Positions 6,918 to 15,825 are shown, counted from the first letter of the stretch. The stretch is 21,743 nucleotides of DNA from CAZJKE01 sp964555625 (GCA_964555625.1 CAZKTE010000031.1:1-21743); one strand, 5' to 3'. The notes: generated from the sequence alone by a model not told the origin. A program made the numbers and translations.

Positions 6918-6923
6918 TATGAT
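6918..6923 (+). promoter_or_regulatory. -10-like box TATGAT for the vWA/TolQR operon
   Basis: In the 96-base divergent gap between pyrH and the vWA gene (6859-6954), TATGAT is followed by a predicted start near 6930 and a Shine-Dalgarno (GAAGGGA, 6940-6946) eight bases before the ATG at 6955. No strong -35 hexamer is visible at 16-18 bases. The box is the only good candidate in the gap on this strand; the remainder of the gap must also carry the pyrH promoter. Confidence 0.45.
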
Positions 6924-6954
6924 TGCCGCGTAAGGGGGCGAAGGGAGCGGACAC

Positions 6955-7962
6955 ATGGCACGGCCCGATGGGGCCCAACCACAGCAGGGCGGGGCATCAC
7001 GGGCCGAAGTGGCTGCGGCCGTCGATGCGCTGCGCGAGGATCAGCGACTACGCGTGCGTCGCCGCGTGGGCATGCTGCTCTTCGTGGGCGTGCTGATTTC
7101 GCTCCTTGTGCACATAGACATCATCTTCCTGCTCAACCTTCTGCGGCGCGAAGGTGGGGGCGCCATCGGCCCACCGCCGGCCATGGAGATCGAGTTTGCG
7201 GTCATCGAGAGCGAGTCGCTCACCGACCTTCCGGAGGGGTTCGAGGAAGACTCGGTCCAGAGCGAGGCGACGGAGCTCGAGGCGACCCTCGACGAGGCCA
7301 GCGAGTCCACGCTCGATGCGCCCTCGAGTTCTGCGCCGCTCTCCGCCCTCAACCAGGCGGCAGCCCCGAGCCTCGGCGGCGGGGGGAGCGGCAGCGCGGG
7401 CGCCGGCTTCGGCGGAAGTGGCGGATCCGGCGGGGCATCCTTCTTCGGCATCAAGTCGACCGGAAGCCGGTTCTGCTACATCGTCGACAGAAGCGGTTCG
7501 ATGGGGAACGGCGGCAAGCTGGAGGCCGCCGTAGCGGAGGTCGCCAAATCTCTGCAACAGCTGCCGGACTTCACTCGCTTCTTCCTGCTCTTCTTCAGCA
7601 GTGGCCAGCCCAGCTACCTCGAGCCCATCGGCCAGAACGGGTGGAACACCGCGCGGCGGCGCACGATCAGCCGGCTGCTTGACGAGGTCGCGACGATCCA
7701 CGCCTCCGGTGGCACGTTCCCATTCGACTCGTTTCAGCGCAGTTTCGAGCTAGATCCGCCGCCGGACGTCATCTTCTTCCTTACCGACGGAAAGCTCCAG
7801 GGGTTCAACCTCCCGAGGTTCCAGGAACTGCTGCCCACGGACCAGAGGGTCGTGGTCAACACGATTGCCTTCGGGGACAACTCCTCCCAGCAACTCCTGC
7901 AGGACATGGCAAGCATCACAGGTGGCGAGTACCGCTTCGTGCGGACCGGGGGCCAGCCATGA
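6955..7962 (+). CDS. vWA-domain protein with TonB/TolA-like membrane anchor
   Basis: A 335-residue protein, not a named family to my knowledge. Residues 1-38 are a cytoplasmic, Arg-rich head; 39-63 form one membrane helix, so the rest should be periplasmic by the positive-inside rule. The helix carries S49-LLV-H53, the Ser-x3-His pattern of TonB and TolA anchors that contact ExbB/TolQ, and Leu60 at the matching +7 spacing. Residues 72-84 (PPPAMEIEFAVIE) resemble the post-helix segment of TonB-like proteins. An acidic Ser-rich stretch (about 85-125) and a Gly/Ser linker (140-162) follow. The vWA domain spans about 172-330 with an intact metal-ion site: D178, S180, S182 (DRSGSM), T254 and D278 (LTDGK). 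There is no TonB C-terminal domain. It is the first gene of the operon and overlaps the next by ATGA. Confidence 0.85.
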   Translation: MARPDGAQPQQGGASRAEVAAAVDALREDQRLRVRRRVGMLLFVGVLISLLVHIDIIFLLNLLRREGGGAIGPPPAMEIEFAVIESESLTDLPEGFEEDSVQSEATELEATLDEASESTLDAPSSSAPLSALNQAAAPSLGGGGSGSAGAGFGGSGGSGGASFFGIKSTGSRFCYIVDRSGSMGNGGKLEAAVAEVAKSLQQLPDFTRFFLLFFSSGQPSYLEPIGQNGWNTARRRTISRLLDEVATIHASGGTFPFDSFQRSFELDPPPDVIFFLTDGKLQGFNLPRFQELLPTDQRVVVNTIAFGDNSSQQLLQDMASITGGEYRFVRTGGQP

Positions 7963-8984
7963 TGCGGTCCGTCGCGATCTACGCTGTCCTGGCTGGCGCC
8001 ACGACACTGTCCGCCGACCAGATAGAGCTGCGAGGCTCGGCCGCTCCCATCGAGGGCCGCATCGTCTCAGCCGGCGACGCCGGGATTCGCATGGAGGTCG
8101 ACCCGGACATGCCTGCGCTGGTCGTGCCCTGGCATCAGGTGCGCTCAGTCACATCCGGATCGCTGCTGCCCAGGCAGGCGGAGTTCCTGGAGCGCGGCGA
8201 GATGCTCTGGCGCGCTTCGGGAAGGCTCCGCCGTGGCGACATCGAACTGGCCGAGCCACTGATGGAGCGCGCGTTCCTTGCGCTGCGTGGTGCCAGCGGC
8301 GCAGATGCCCGTCTAGCCGCCGAGGGGCTGCTGCGCTGTCGCCTGGCAAACGGAAACCTCGCTGCAGGCGTGCTGCCTCTGCTTGAGGCGACTCGACTTG
8401 CCGAGGCTGGTGCGCCTGCGGTACTGCTTGAGCTGCCGCCGATCATCGACGTCCGCACAGGCCTCTGCCCGCACCTGCCCCCGGTTCTTGCCCTCACCGG
8501 CAGCGATCTGCGGGCCGCCGCCGACCTTGCCGCCGCCGGCCCGCCGCGGACCGCCGCATTGGCAAGGCTGTTGCTTGCCGCGTCCGATCCGTCGATGTCG
8601 GTTCCGGAGATCCCAGGCGTGGAGGACGGCACCTTCGGCGCGGAGGTCATAGTGGCTGCGAGGGGAAGCGACGCGGCGGCGATCGCCGCACTTAGTGAGC
8701 GACTGAAGGGACTCGATGGCTGGCAGGCGGCCTGGGCGCACTTCGCCCTGGCGCGGGGACTCCTTGCGCGGGGCGCAGCGGATGATCGAACCGCCGCGCT
8801 CCTTCACCTCGCGTCTGTGGCGGGCGCCCACGATGGCGATCAACCCTGGCTTGCCGGTGCTGCGATGGCACGGCTCGCCGACGAACTGGAGCGTGATGGC
8901 AAGGGAGACCAGGCCAGGCGCATACGACTTGAACTCGAAACTGCGCTGCCGGCCCACCCGCTGGCGCCAAGCAGCGCGAGATAG
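7959..8984 (+). CDS. Secreted protein with possible Sm-like N-terminal domain, function unknown
   Basis: I do not recognise this 341-residue protein. It starts with a signal peptide (MMRSVAIYAVLAGATTLSA, likely cut before DQIEL), so it should be periplasmic. Two adjacent ATGs (7959 and 7962) are both possible starts; the first overlaps the vWA stop as ATGA. Residues 20-65 have the pattern of a small beta-barrel: IELRG..., IEGRIVSAGDAGIRMEV and LVVPWHQVRSV, which resembles Sm/LSM-like domains. The remainder is Ala/Leu-rich and helical with weak TPR-like periodicity (GEMLWRASGRLRRGDIELAEPLMERAF). No catalytic motif is visible. Context suggests it is an envelope component working with the TolQ/TolR channel encoded next. 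Confidence 0.75.
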   Translation: MMRSVAIYAVLAGATTLSADQIELRGSAAPIEGRIVSAGDAGIRMEVDPDMPALVVPWHQVRSVTSGSLLPRQAEFLERGEMLWRASGRLRRGDIELAEPLMERAFLALRGASGADARLAAEGLLRCRLANGNLAAGVLPLLEATRLAEAGAPAVLLELPPIIDVRTGLCPHLPPVLALTGSDLRAAADLAAAGPPRTAALARLLLAASDPSMSVPEIPGVEDGTFGAEVIVAARGSDAAAIAALSERLKGLDGWQAAWAHFALARGLLARGAADDRTAALLHLASVAGAHDGDQPWLAGAAMARLADELERDGKGDQARRIRLELETALPAHPLAPSSAR

Positions 8985-9002
8985 GAAGGAAGGCGAGCTG
9001 CC

Positions 9003-9674
9003 ATGATGACAGCGACGACATTCATCGCCACCGCGGCCGAGGCGTCCTGGTTGGACACGATCCTCTCCAGCGGTCCGGTGGCATATCTGATCATCCTCCT
9101 GAGCGTGGTGGCCCTTGCGCTCTCGGTGATGCACATTGCGCAGATTCGCCGCAACAGCCTGCTGCCCGGGGATCAGGTCGAGACGCTCGACAAGATGCTC
9201 GGGGAGGGACAGGTCGACGCCGCTCTGGAGTTCTGCACGAACCCGGACAATGATTCCTATCTGACGCGCATCCTCGGAAGCGGCTTGCTGCGCTACCAGC
9301 GTTCTGCGTTCGGACCCTTCGAGCTCAAGAACGCGCTTGAGGAGGCAGGTGAGGACCAGACCGCGCGGCTCTATCGTTCGACCGACGCCCTGGGCGTCAT
9401 CGGCACGATCGCACCGCTCATCGGGCTACTCGGCACGGTCCTGGGCATGGTCGGGGCCTTCCAGTCCATCGCCCACGCCGGTTCGAGCAACCACGAGGCA
9501 ATGGCCGCAAGCATCAGCTTGGCGCTGGTGACGACGCTGCTTGGCCTGGTCTTGGCGATTCCCTGCGTGTCGCTCTTCTCGTTCTTCCGTAACCGCATCG
9601 ACAGCCTCAGCAGCGAGGCTGCCAGCACGATCGAGCGACTGGTGCTGCACCTCGAGACGGCCAAGGGCGGCTGA
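9003..9674 (+). CDS. MotA/TolQ/ExbB-type proton channel protein
   Basis: A 223-residue inner-membrane protein. Helices lie at about 24-44, 131-155 and 173-195, with the large cytoplasmic loop between the first two, as in TolQ and ExbB. The family signature segments are present: TIAPLIGLLGTVLGMVGAF and ISLALVTTLLGLVLAIP. TolQ/ExbB pentamers enclose the TolR/ExbD dimer and use proton flow to drive a partner protein. The start at 9003 has a purine-rich GGAAGGAAGG about ten bases upstream in the 18-base gap after the preceding gene. Sequence alone cannot say TolQ versus ExbB. It is followed by two TolR-type genes and preceded by a vWA protein with a matching anchor. Confidence 0.93.
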   Translation: MMTATTFIATAAEASWLDTILSSGPVAYLIILLSVVALALSVMHIAQIRRNSLLPGDQVETLDKMLGEGQVDAALEFCTNPDNDSYLTRILGSGLLRYQRSAFGPFELKNALEEAGEDQTARLYRSTDALGVIGTIAPLIGLLGTVLGMVGAFQSIAHAGSSNHEAMAASISLALVTTLLGLVLAIPCVSLFSFFRNRIDSLSSEAASTIERLVLHLETAKGG

Positions 9675-10093
9675 TGGGTTTCACGTCCCGAAAGTCGCGG
9701 CCGACGATTCCCAAGGTCGAGTTGACGCCGATGATCGACGTCGTCTTTCTGTTGATCATCTTCTTCATGGTCGTGGCGCAGTTCGCCAAGCAGGCGCGCC
9801 TTGAGATGAACCTTCCCCGGGAGATCGGCGACCGGGCCGGGGAGGAAGAGGCGGGGCTCGTGATAAACATCGACGCCGATGGCCGAATCGTCCTCGAGAC
9901 GGATGAACCGCCCGTGTCCATTGACGAGCTCAAGGGGCGAGTGCGGGCTGCCATGGCCACAAGCGGCGCCGACTGGCAGAGCCTCATCATACGAGCCGAT
10001 CAAGACGGCACTGCCAAGACTCTCAACGAGGTGCTCGAGATGCTTCATGAGCAGGGTCTCTCGGCGACCCGGATCGCGACGCAGGTGCCCTGA
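9674..10093 (+). CDS. TolR/ExbD-type proton channel protein 1
   Basis: A 139-residue protein with a short cytoplasmic N-terminus, one membrane helix at about 20-40 and a periplasmic domain, the ExbD/TolR plan. The essential membrane aspartate is present as D22 in LTPMIDVVFLLIIFF. The periplasmic part (IGDRAGEEEAGLVINIDADGR... LIIRADQDGTAKTLNEVLEMLHEQG) fits the family. The start overlaps the TolQ stop by one base (TGATG), so the two are probably translationally coupled. It differs clearly from the second copy that follows, so the pair could form a heterodimer. Confidence 0.94.
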   Translation: MGFTSRKSRPTIPKVELTPMIDVVFLLIIFFMVVAQFAKQARLEMNLPREIGDRAGEEEAGLVINIDADGRIVLETDEPPVSIDELKGRVRAAMATSGADWQSLIIRADQDGTAKTLNEVLEMLHEQGLSATRIATQVP

Positions 10094-10518
10094 TGCGTAT
10101 CGGCATGAGCAAGGGACAGAGACGCATCAATCGCGCCGGAGTGAACCTCACGAGCATGATCGACGTGGTGTTCCTGCTGCTGGTCTACTTCATCGTGACC
10201 ACGGTGATCTCGATCCCCGAGGATCGACTCGCCCCCGCGCTCCAGCAGCGAGAGTCCAAGGCCGGTGGCGCGAAGCAGGATCTCGAGCCACAGATCGTGG
10301 AGGTGGTCGCCGAGGGCGGAACTCCCGTCTACCGATTCGGTGACCGTGTCATGACGGCGCGAAGCGAACTCACCGCGGTGCTGGCCAAGCTTCCGCAGGA
10401 TCCGGGACTGTTCATCAAGGTCAGCGACGGCGTGCCCATCGGGTTCGCGATTGCTGCGCTCCAGGAAGCGAGAAATGCGGGATTCGAAAAGGTGACGTAT
10501 GTACCGGCCGGTGATTGA
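10093..10518 (+). CDS. TolR/ExbD-type proton channel protein 2
   Basis: A 141-residue ExbD/TolR protein. The membrane helix at about 22-42 carries the conserved aspartate D24 in SMIDVVFLLLVYF. The periplasmic domain is diverged from copy 1 and includes EVVAEGGTPVYRFGDR and FIKVSDGVPIGFAIAALQEARNAGF, typical of the fold. The start overlaps the stop of copy 1 (TGATG). Its own 3' end overlaps the next gene by 20 bases. Both copies keep the proton-binding residue, so neither looks like an inactive paralogue. Confidence 0.94.
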   Translation: MRIGMSKGQRRINRAGVNLTSMIDVVFLLLVYFIVTTVISIPEDRLAPALQQRESKAGGAKQDLEPQIVEVVAEGGTPVYRFGDRVMTARSELTAVLAKLPQDPGLFIKVSDGVPIGFAIAALQEARNAGFEKVTYVPAGD

Positions 10519-12970
10519 ACTACTGGCCATGCTTGCGCTGCTCGCCGCGCCGGCCGCGGCGGACGATGCCATTGGTCCATGGCTGCGGCGAATGGGATGT
10601 GATCGACTGCTTGCAAGTCACCTTGAGCACCAGCTCACCAGCGACGACGCGGGCGACCGGGTCAATGCGGCGCAGGAACTCGCCGGCCTCTACGCGATTC
10701 TCCTGGCCCGCTCCAGCGACGAGGAGCGGCTCGAGTTGATCGAGCGTGCCCGCGTTTTGGTCGAGACGATTCCGGATGCCGGAACCGATGAGCTTCGCCT
10801 GCAACTCTTGGCGACCGGCTACCAGGCTGCCCAGGAAGTCATCCTGCAGCGACGGCTTCGTCAGGTGGACGAGCAGGCAGAGCGGCTCGCCCTCGACCAG
10901 CTCCATGACCTGCGCACGCGACTGCGCGCCATGCAGGTACGTCTTGCCCGCCAGGCGACCCGGGCCGGTCCCCAGTCCACCGCCGCGGTGCAAGCGGCGC
11001 GGGTGACGTCATTGCTGGCCTGGTGCGGGTACTACCTTGCCCGAAGCGGGGATGACCCGCCGGCGGCCATGGACTCTGCGAACCTCTTCGCTCGCCTGCT
11101 TGAGGCTGAGACGGCCAGCCTTCAGGAGGTGTCACTGGACCTTCGTACGACCGAGGGCGGCGCCTGGAGCATTCTCGGGATCGCCCAGTGCAAGGAAGTC
11201 TCCGGGGATCCTGCCGGTCCTGAGCCGTGGCTGGAGGTGCTGGACAAGAAGGACACCTGGCCGGCGGTTCGAAGCCAGCTACCCCTGCGGCGGCTCCTGA
11301 TGTCCGTTGATCGTGGCGACTGGGCGGCGGTACGCGGACACATCGAGACCAAGGAGGGAGCCGTGCCCTGGGAGTGGTATCTGCTTGGGGCGGTACACGG
11401 GCTCGAGCATCCTCAGTCCGAGGATGCGCGGGCGCTGGCGCACATGGCGCTGGGCGGACTGGTCTCCAGCGGACAATGGATGACCGTCTACGGAATCGCC
11501 CAGAAGCACGGGACTGCGATCCTGGACCAGGAAACCTTCATCGGGGCCTACATCGCAGGCGCAATGGCCTTCGAGGCCGCCGGCAGTGGCATCAATCACG
11601 GAGACCGCGTCGAGGATCCAACGCAGGTTGCGGCATTCCGCGCCGCGGCCGAGGCGCTTGATGCGGCGCTTGCAACGTCCGATGCCGCCGAGCATCCGCG
11701 GGCCCTGGCGACCTGCCAGGAACTGATCGGCCGCTGCCGCTGGCGCATCGGCGACCTCGACCTGTCGGCGAAGGCGTATGCCGCCGCCTCGGATGCGGGG
11801 CAGGGCGAGGAGGCGACCTGGGGGGCGATCGTTGCGCTGGATCGCATAGAGCAACGCAGCGAGGCGCAGGAGACGATGCGGGTTCGCCTTGTCGATCGGT
11901 ATCTGGCCACGTGGCCCAACACCGAGCGTGCCGGACAGTTGATGATCGCCGAGGCAGCGCAGCGGCCGGACCTTCCTGAGACGCTCGAGCTGCTGCTGGA
12001 AGTACCACCGGATCACTCCGCCTATGAGATCGCACGGCGCGAGGCGTCGCGGATTCTCTTTGGACGTTGGCGCAAGGCCGACGACGCCGACCGAGGCGAG
12101 ATCGGAAACCAGTACATCAACGTCGCATTGCCCTGCGCGATCGCCTCCGTTGCGACCGCCGGCGAGTTCGACGAGAGCGTGCACGCTACTGCTGCCGGCC
12201 GCAGCCTTCGCATTCTGGAGGTTGCGCTGCATCGCCAGGTTGGTCGTACGATTGCCGCCCAGCGGGCCTTGGAGCTGGTCGACACCCTGATCGTCCAGCG
12301 GCGACTCGACGGCGACCCGATTGCCGGCGAGCTCGAATACCGTCGCCTGACGCTCGCCCTGCGCGAGGGGGGCGATCAGGCGGCCACACCGTTGCTGGAG
12401 CAGATGCTCGAGCAACGCAGGGATGGCAAGTGGACCGAGCGTGGGCTGCGGGCGACGGCGTCGGCGACGCAGAAGCGATGGCGCGGCGGTGACGACGGCG
12501 CCGGCCCGCTGCTGCATCGATGGGCCATGGCACTTGTCAGGATCCACGGCGACATCCTCTTCCGCGACGACTGGCTTGTTGCGTTGGCGGTGGACGCGGT
12601 GACGATCGGCGCTGCGGCGGTCGACGCGGGCGGCGCGGTGGCCGAGGACGACCTGGAACTGGTCCGAAGCCTGCGGGCCCGGCATGAACGCAACGCCGTG
12701 ATTCTCCGCGCAGCGGCGATCCTCGAGGCACGCGGTGGTGACCAGGAGGCGGCTGTGGATGCGTGGCGCACTCTGGCTCGAGGTCAGACGCGTGGGACTA
12801 CGCCGTGGTTTGAGGCTCGGACCCACGTGATGGAGCACGTGGCCGCCGAAGACCCGGAGACTGCAATGACGCTGCTGTCGCAGCATGCGGCCATGTACCC
12901 AGACTGGGGCCCATCGCCGTGGGGAGATCGGATCCGAGCATTGCACGAATCTCTGGAGTCGGCGCCATGA
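10499..12970 (+). CDS. Large secreted helical-repeat (TPR-like) protein, function unknown
   Basis: An 823-residue protein I cannot assign. A signal peptide (MYRPVIELLAMLALLAAPAAA, cut before DDAIG) predicts export to the periplasm. The rest is almost entirely alpha-helical and Ala/Leu/Arg/Glu-rich, with repeated helix pairs of TPR or SEL1-like character (for example NAAQELAGLYAILLA, AFRAAAEALDAALATSDAA, LDLSAKAYAAASDA). No catalytic motif or second membrane helix is visible. The ATG at 10499 lies 20 bases inside the second TolR gene, with AAGGTG just upstream; an internal ATG at 10529 would leave too short a signal peptide. Its end overlaps the next gene as ATGA. A scaffold role for the TolQ/TolR system is an inference from the operon. 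Confidence 0.8.
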   Translation: MYRPVIELLAMLALLAAPAAADDAIGPWLRRMGCDRLLASHLEHQLTSDDAGDRVNAAQELAGLYAILLARSSDEERLELIERARVLVETIPDAGTDELRLQLLATGYQAAQEVILQRRLRQVDEQAERLALDQLHDLRTRLRAMQVRLARQATRAGPQSTAAVQAARVTSLLAWCGYYLARSGDDPPAAMDSANLFARLLEAETASLQEVSLDLRTTEGGAWSILGIAQCKEVSGDPAGPEPWLEVLDKKDTWPAVRSQLPLRRLLMSVDRGDWAAVRGHIETKEGAVPWEWYLLGAVHGLEHPQSEDARALAHMALGGLVSSGQWMTVYGIAQKHGTAILDQETFIGAYIAGAMAFEAAGSGINHGDRVEDPTQVAAFRAAAEALDAALATSDAAEHPRALATCQELIGRCRWRIGDLDLSAKAYAAASDAGQGEEATWGAIVALDRIEQRSEAQETMRVRLVDRYLATWPNTERAGQLMIAEAAQRPDLPETLELLLEVPPDHSAYEIARREASRILFGRWRKADDADRGEIGNQYINVALPCAIASVATAGEFDESVHATAAGRSLRILEVALHRQVGRTIAAQRALELVDTLIVQRRLDGDPIAGELEYRRLTLALREGGDQAATPLLEQMLEQRRDGKWTERGLRATASATQKRWRGGDDGAGPLLHRWAMALVRIHGDILFRDDWLVALAVDAVTIGAAAVDAGGAVAEDDLELVRSLRARHERNAVILRAAAILEARGGDQEAAVDAWRTLARGQTRGTTPWFEARTHVMEHVAAEDPETAMTLLSQHAAMYPDWGPSPWGDRIRALHESLESAP

Positions 12971-15825
12971 GTGGACTGCCGGCCATCACACGAATCCTGG
13001 GCGTTGATCCCGGGGCGTCGCCGGCGGAGATCCTCGGGCTGCCCGCTGGCCGCGAGGATCCGGCGTCCGTGGACGCGGCCCTGCGGCGTCGCCTCGCGCA
13101 GGTATTGGCACATGACTTGCGCCACACGACTGACGCGGACGAGGCGCGCGCGGTGCTGCGACGGGTCGCCGACCAGCTCAAGCAGGAAGGGGTCATGGAG
13201 ACGGCGTATCAGGAGGACGTGGCTGCTCTGCGGCCATCGACGGGACTCGGGCAGCTGGAGCGTGGCGTCCTGGCGGTGCTGGTGGGCGAGGGCGGCTGGA
13301 ATCGCAAGAGCAGAGCCCGCTTGGTCGCCGTGTGTCACGCCTATGGGATTCCCGTCGAGGGGCTCATCGAGGTGCTCCAGTCGCTGGCGGAGCAGTCTCG
13401 CAGCGGCACGGGCCCGTTGGCGCCCGGCCAGCGCCAGGAAGTCCTCTCAGGACACATTTGGACGCAGGTACCGACGCGATCCACACCAATGAGCCGCATC
13501 GACGACCTCATCGAGGGTGCTGCCAGGCACCTGACCCCGGACCTCCGCGAACCCAACCAGGACACGACCATCAAGCTCGCTGTCCTCTTTGGCCTGCTGA
13601 CGATGATCGCCCTGGTGCTCGGCGTGCGACTGATGTTCATGGCGCCTAGCCCGGGCCAGGGGCCATCGGACGCCGAGCCGCTGGTGAGTTCACTGGGAGG
13701 CGATGACGCGGACGAGGAGCCGGGTCGACCTGCGGCGGCGGCCATTCTTCAGCTGGTGGAGTACCCGACCTTCCGCGCCGACTCCTATCCAGGGGCTGCA
13801 GCGGCATCGGCGGACCGCGCATCGGAGGCCCTCGCGGGCATGCGAGATGTGGCTGCGGACCTGGCAACTGGCGACAGCGGCGCGATGCGCGACTCTCGCG
13901 AGGCGTGGCTGGATGGAATCGGCGTTGCGGGGTCCAGTTGGCCCTACCTCGATGCTGCGCTCCGCGAAGGCCTCTCTGCTGCGACGGTGGCCGCAGTCCG
14001 CGCGCTGCGCCCCGACCCTGACAGTGGTTTAGAACTGCTGGCGACGCTGGAGCCACCAGCGGCGGATCCGCAGGTGCCCCTGAGTGTGCTGCATCGAACC
14101 TGGACGCTTGAGCAACTGGCGCTGATCGCCTGCGACAGCGGCCAGGCTGCCGAGGTCCGCGACGCCGCCCGCGACGCATGGTCGAAGGCAACGGCAGGGC
14201 TCGACATTCCCTGCCAGCGCGGCGAGGCGCGACGCGCTGCCCTCGATTACGTGGCCGGTGAGCTGGCCCAGGTGACCCAGTTGGCCGGCGGCGCAAGGGC
14301 CGCGTGGGAGCTCTGGCTGGTGGCCGCGGCGCGTGACCCTGACCCCACGCAGCAGGACCTGCGCCGGTTCGGCGCGGTTCGAAGGTTGTTGGAGCGTCGC
14401 GTAGATCTGTCGCGAGACAGCGAGACTCGCCGAGTACTTGGACGACTGCTTGAGGAGGTGCTCTGGGATCGCACGCTCGCTGGCCGCGATGTACTGCTTG
14501 CCATGCACGAGGACGCCTCGATCGAGTCGTCGGATCTCTGGGGGCTCGGGAGCATGCTGGTGCGGCTTGAGGCCACGTCCTGGGTACTCCCGAGACACGT
14601 CGTCGCGCCGGGCGCGACGATGCAGCAGCGACGCCTGGCCATGCGGATGCTCGCGCGGGACTGGCCCATTGACTGGACCCCGCCACAACTGGCATCGGCG
14701 CTGGTTCTGCCCCACGAATACGCCCCGGTCCTAGCCGAGGAGTGGTCGCAGCGGGCAAGTACCGCGCTGGCAATCGCCGACCCGCTTGAGCGCCTTGTCG
14801 TCCTGCGTCGCCTCAACGAGGCGGCAGCTGCCATGTGGTTTGGCGATGCCAATCGCACCGGGCAGATTCTCGATCGGCTCGAGGAGGACCTGTTGCCTGA
14901 GCAGCCATACGTGGAGGCAGATGGCGGCGGGTCCGCCCGCAGCGGATACGGCACGGTCGATGGCGCATGGACCCGTGACTTTCGCCAGGCGGCGTCGCGG
15001 CCGCAGGAGCGCATCGAACTGCTCGATGAGCTGGCGAGCTCTGATGAGGACGACCTCGGCCCGCAGGACGCAGATACCCTGGCTCGCGCGGCGCTGGTGG
15101 ACGTGACGAGGGCGGTGCGGCAGGCCGGGCTGGACGTGATCATCAACCGGTTCCCCGGATCGGCGAACGTGGCGGCTGCCATCGTCGACTACCTGTCGAG
15201 TGCGCGGTCACGGAATGCGGTGACGGCCATCGTCGCCTCGCTGACCGAGGCATCGCTGCCACTGGTCGACGACCCGAACTGGGACGCGGCTGCCCGCCGA
15301 GCACTGGTGCAGTACGCGCTGGCGTCGCGAGGGACCGATCACGTGCGGATGGATCGAGCCGGACGGGAGGCCGCGGCCTCGTGCCTGTCGGAAGCGAGAC
15401 TCGTGGATGCATCGCTGCTGCTGCCATCGCGCGAGCCGGGGACCACCGAGGCCATGGAGATGCTCTCGGGTGCCTGGCGTCGTCGGCTGGAGCGAGGGGC
15501 CTCCTCGGCGCTGGCCGAGGCGATCTCGGCCAACCGTCGTCGCGCCGCCCTTCAGCGACGCGACGCTGACGGTGTGCTCCAGGAGTTTCTATTGGGAGAA
15601 CTCGATCTGCTTGAACTCCTAGCCCTGACCGACGCCAACTGGCGAGGCCAACCGCTGGGTAACGCGATGCAGGCGCGGTTCGAGGCGACCGTCGCCGCCG
15701 GCGACAAGGACGACGTCATCGAACAGATCACCCTGATCGAGGGCCGCCTGATTCGGCGCTGGGGAGCAATGTTTGCACACGCCACCGAAGAACTGGAACG
15801 ACGCATCATGGAGCAGCAGCAATGA
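12967..15825 (+). CDS. Large bitopic protein: J-like cytoplasmic head, one membrane helix, helical periplasmic domain
   Basis: A 952-residue protein with no family I can name. Residues 1-200 lack a signal peptide and should be cytoplasmic. The first part (AEILGLPAGREDPASVDAALRRRLAQVLAHDLRH, then a helix to about 75) looks like a degenerate DnaJ-type fold without the HPD motif. One membrane helix lies at about 203-225 (LAVLFGLLTMIALVLGVRLMFM). The remaining 720 residues should be periplasmic: Ala/Leu/Arg-rich helices reminiscent of HEAT or ARM repeats, for example ARAALVDVTRAVRQAGLDVII. ATG 12967 is chosen because it overlaps the previous stop (ATGA) and starts the compact MSGLPAITRILG; an in-frame GTG or other codon 16 residues earlier is inside the previous gene. 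It overlaps the next gene by ATGA. It could link a cytoplasmic signal to the periplasmic assembly. Confidence 0.8.
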   Translation: MSGLPAITRILGVDPGASPAEILGLPAGREDPASVDAALRRRLAQVLAHDLRHTTDADEARAVLRRVADQLKQEGVMETAYQEDVAALRPSTGLGQLERGVLAVLVGEGGWNRKSRARLVAVCHAYGIPVEGLIEVLQSLAEQSRSGTGPLAPGQRQEVLSGHIWTQVPTRSTPMSRIDDLIEGAARHLTPDLREPNQDTTIKLAVLFGLLTMIALVLGVRLMFMAPSPGQGPSDAEPLVSSLGGDDADEEPGRPAAAAILQLVEYPTFRADSYPGAAAASADRASEALAGMRDVAADLATGDSGAMRDSREAWLDGIGVAGSSWPYLDAALREGLSAATVAAVRALRPDPDSGLELLATLEPPAADPQVPLSVLHRTWTLEQLALIACDSGQAAEVRDAARDAWSKATAGLDIPCQRGEARRAALDYVAGELAQVTQLAGGARAAWELWLVAAARDPDPTQQDLRRFGAVRRLLERRVDLSRDSETRRVLGRLLEEVLWDRTLAGRDVLLAMHEDASIESSDLWGLGSMLVRLEATSWVLPRHVVAPGATMQQRRLAMRMLARDWPIDWTPPQLASALVLPHEYAPVLAEEWSQRASTALAIADPLERLVVLRRLNEAAAAMWFGDANRTGQILDRLEEDLLPEQPYVEADGGGSARSGYGTVDGAWTRDFRQAASRPQERIELLDELASSDEDDLGPQDADTLARAALVDVTRAVRQAGLDVIINRFPGSANVAAAIVDYLSSARSRNAVTAIVASLTEASLPLVDDPNWDAAARRALVQYALASRGTDHVRMDRAGREAAASCLSEARLVDASLLLPSREPGTTEAMEMLSGAWRRRLERGASSALAEAISANRRRAALQRRDADGVLQEFLLGELDLLELLALTDANWRGQPLGNAMQARFEATVAAGDKDDVIEQITLIEGRLIRRWGAMFAHATEELERRIMEQQQ

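Noticed and set aside
11279..12946. A 555-codon open frame on the minus strand opposite the large secreted helical protein
   Set aside because: Long antisense frames are expected in high-GC DNA. The translated product is rich in Arg, Gly, Pro and His without domain motifs, and the plus-strand gene has a signal peptide and proper coupling to its neighbours.
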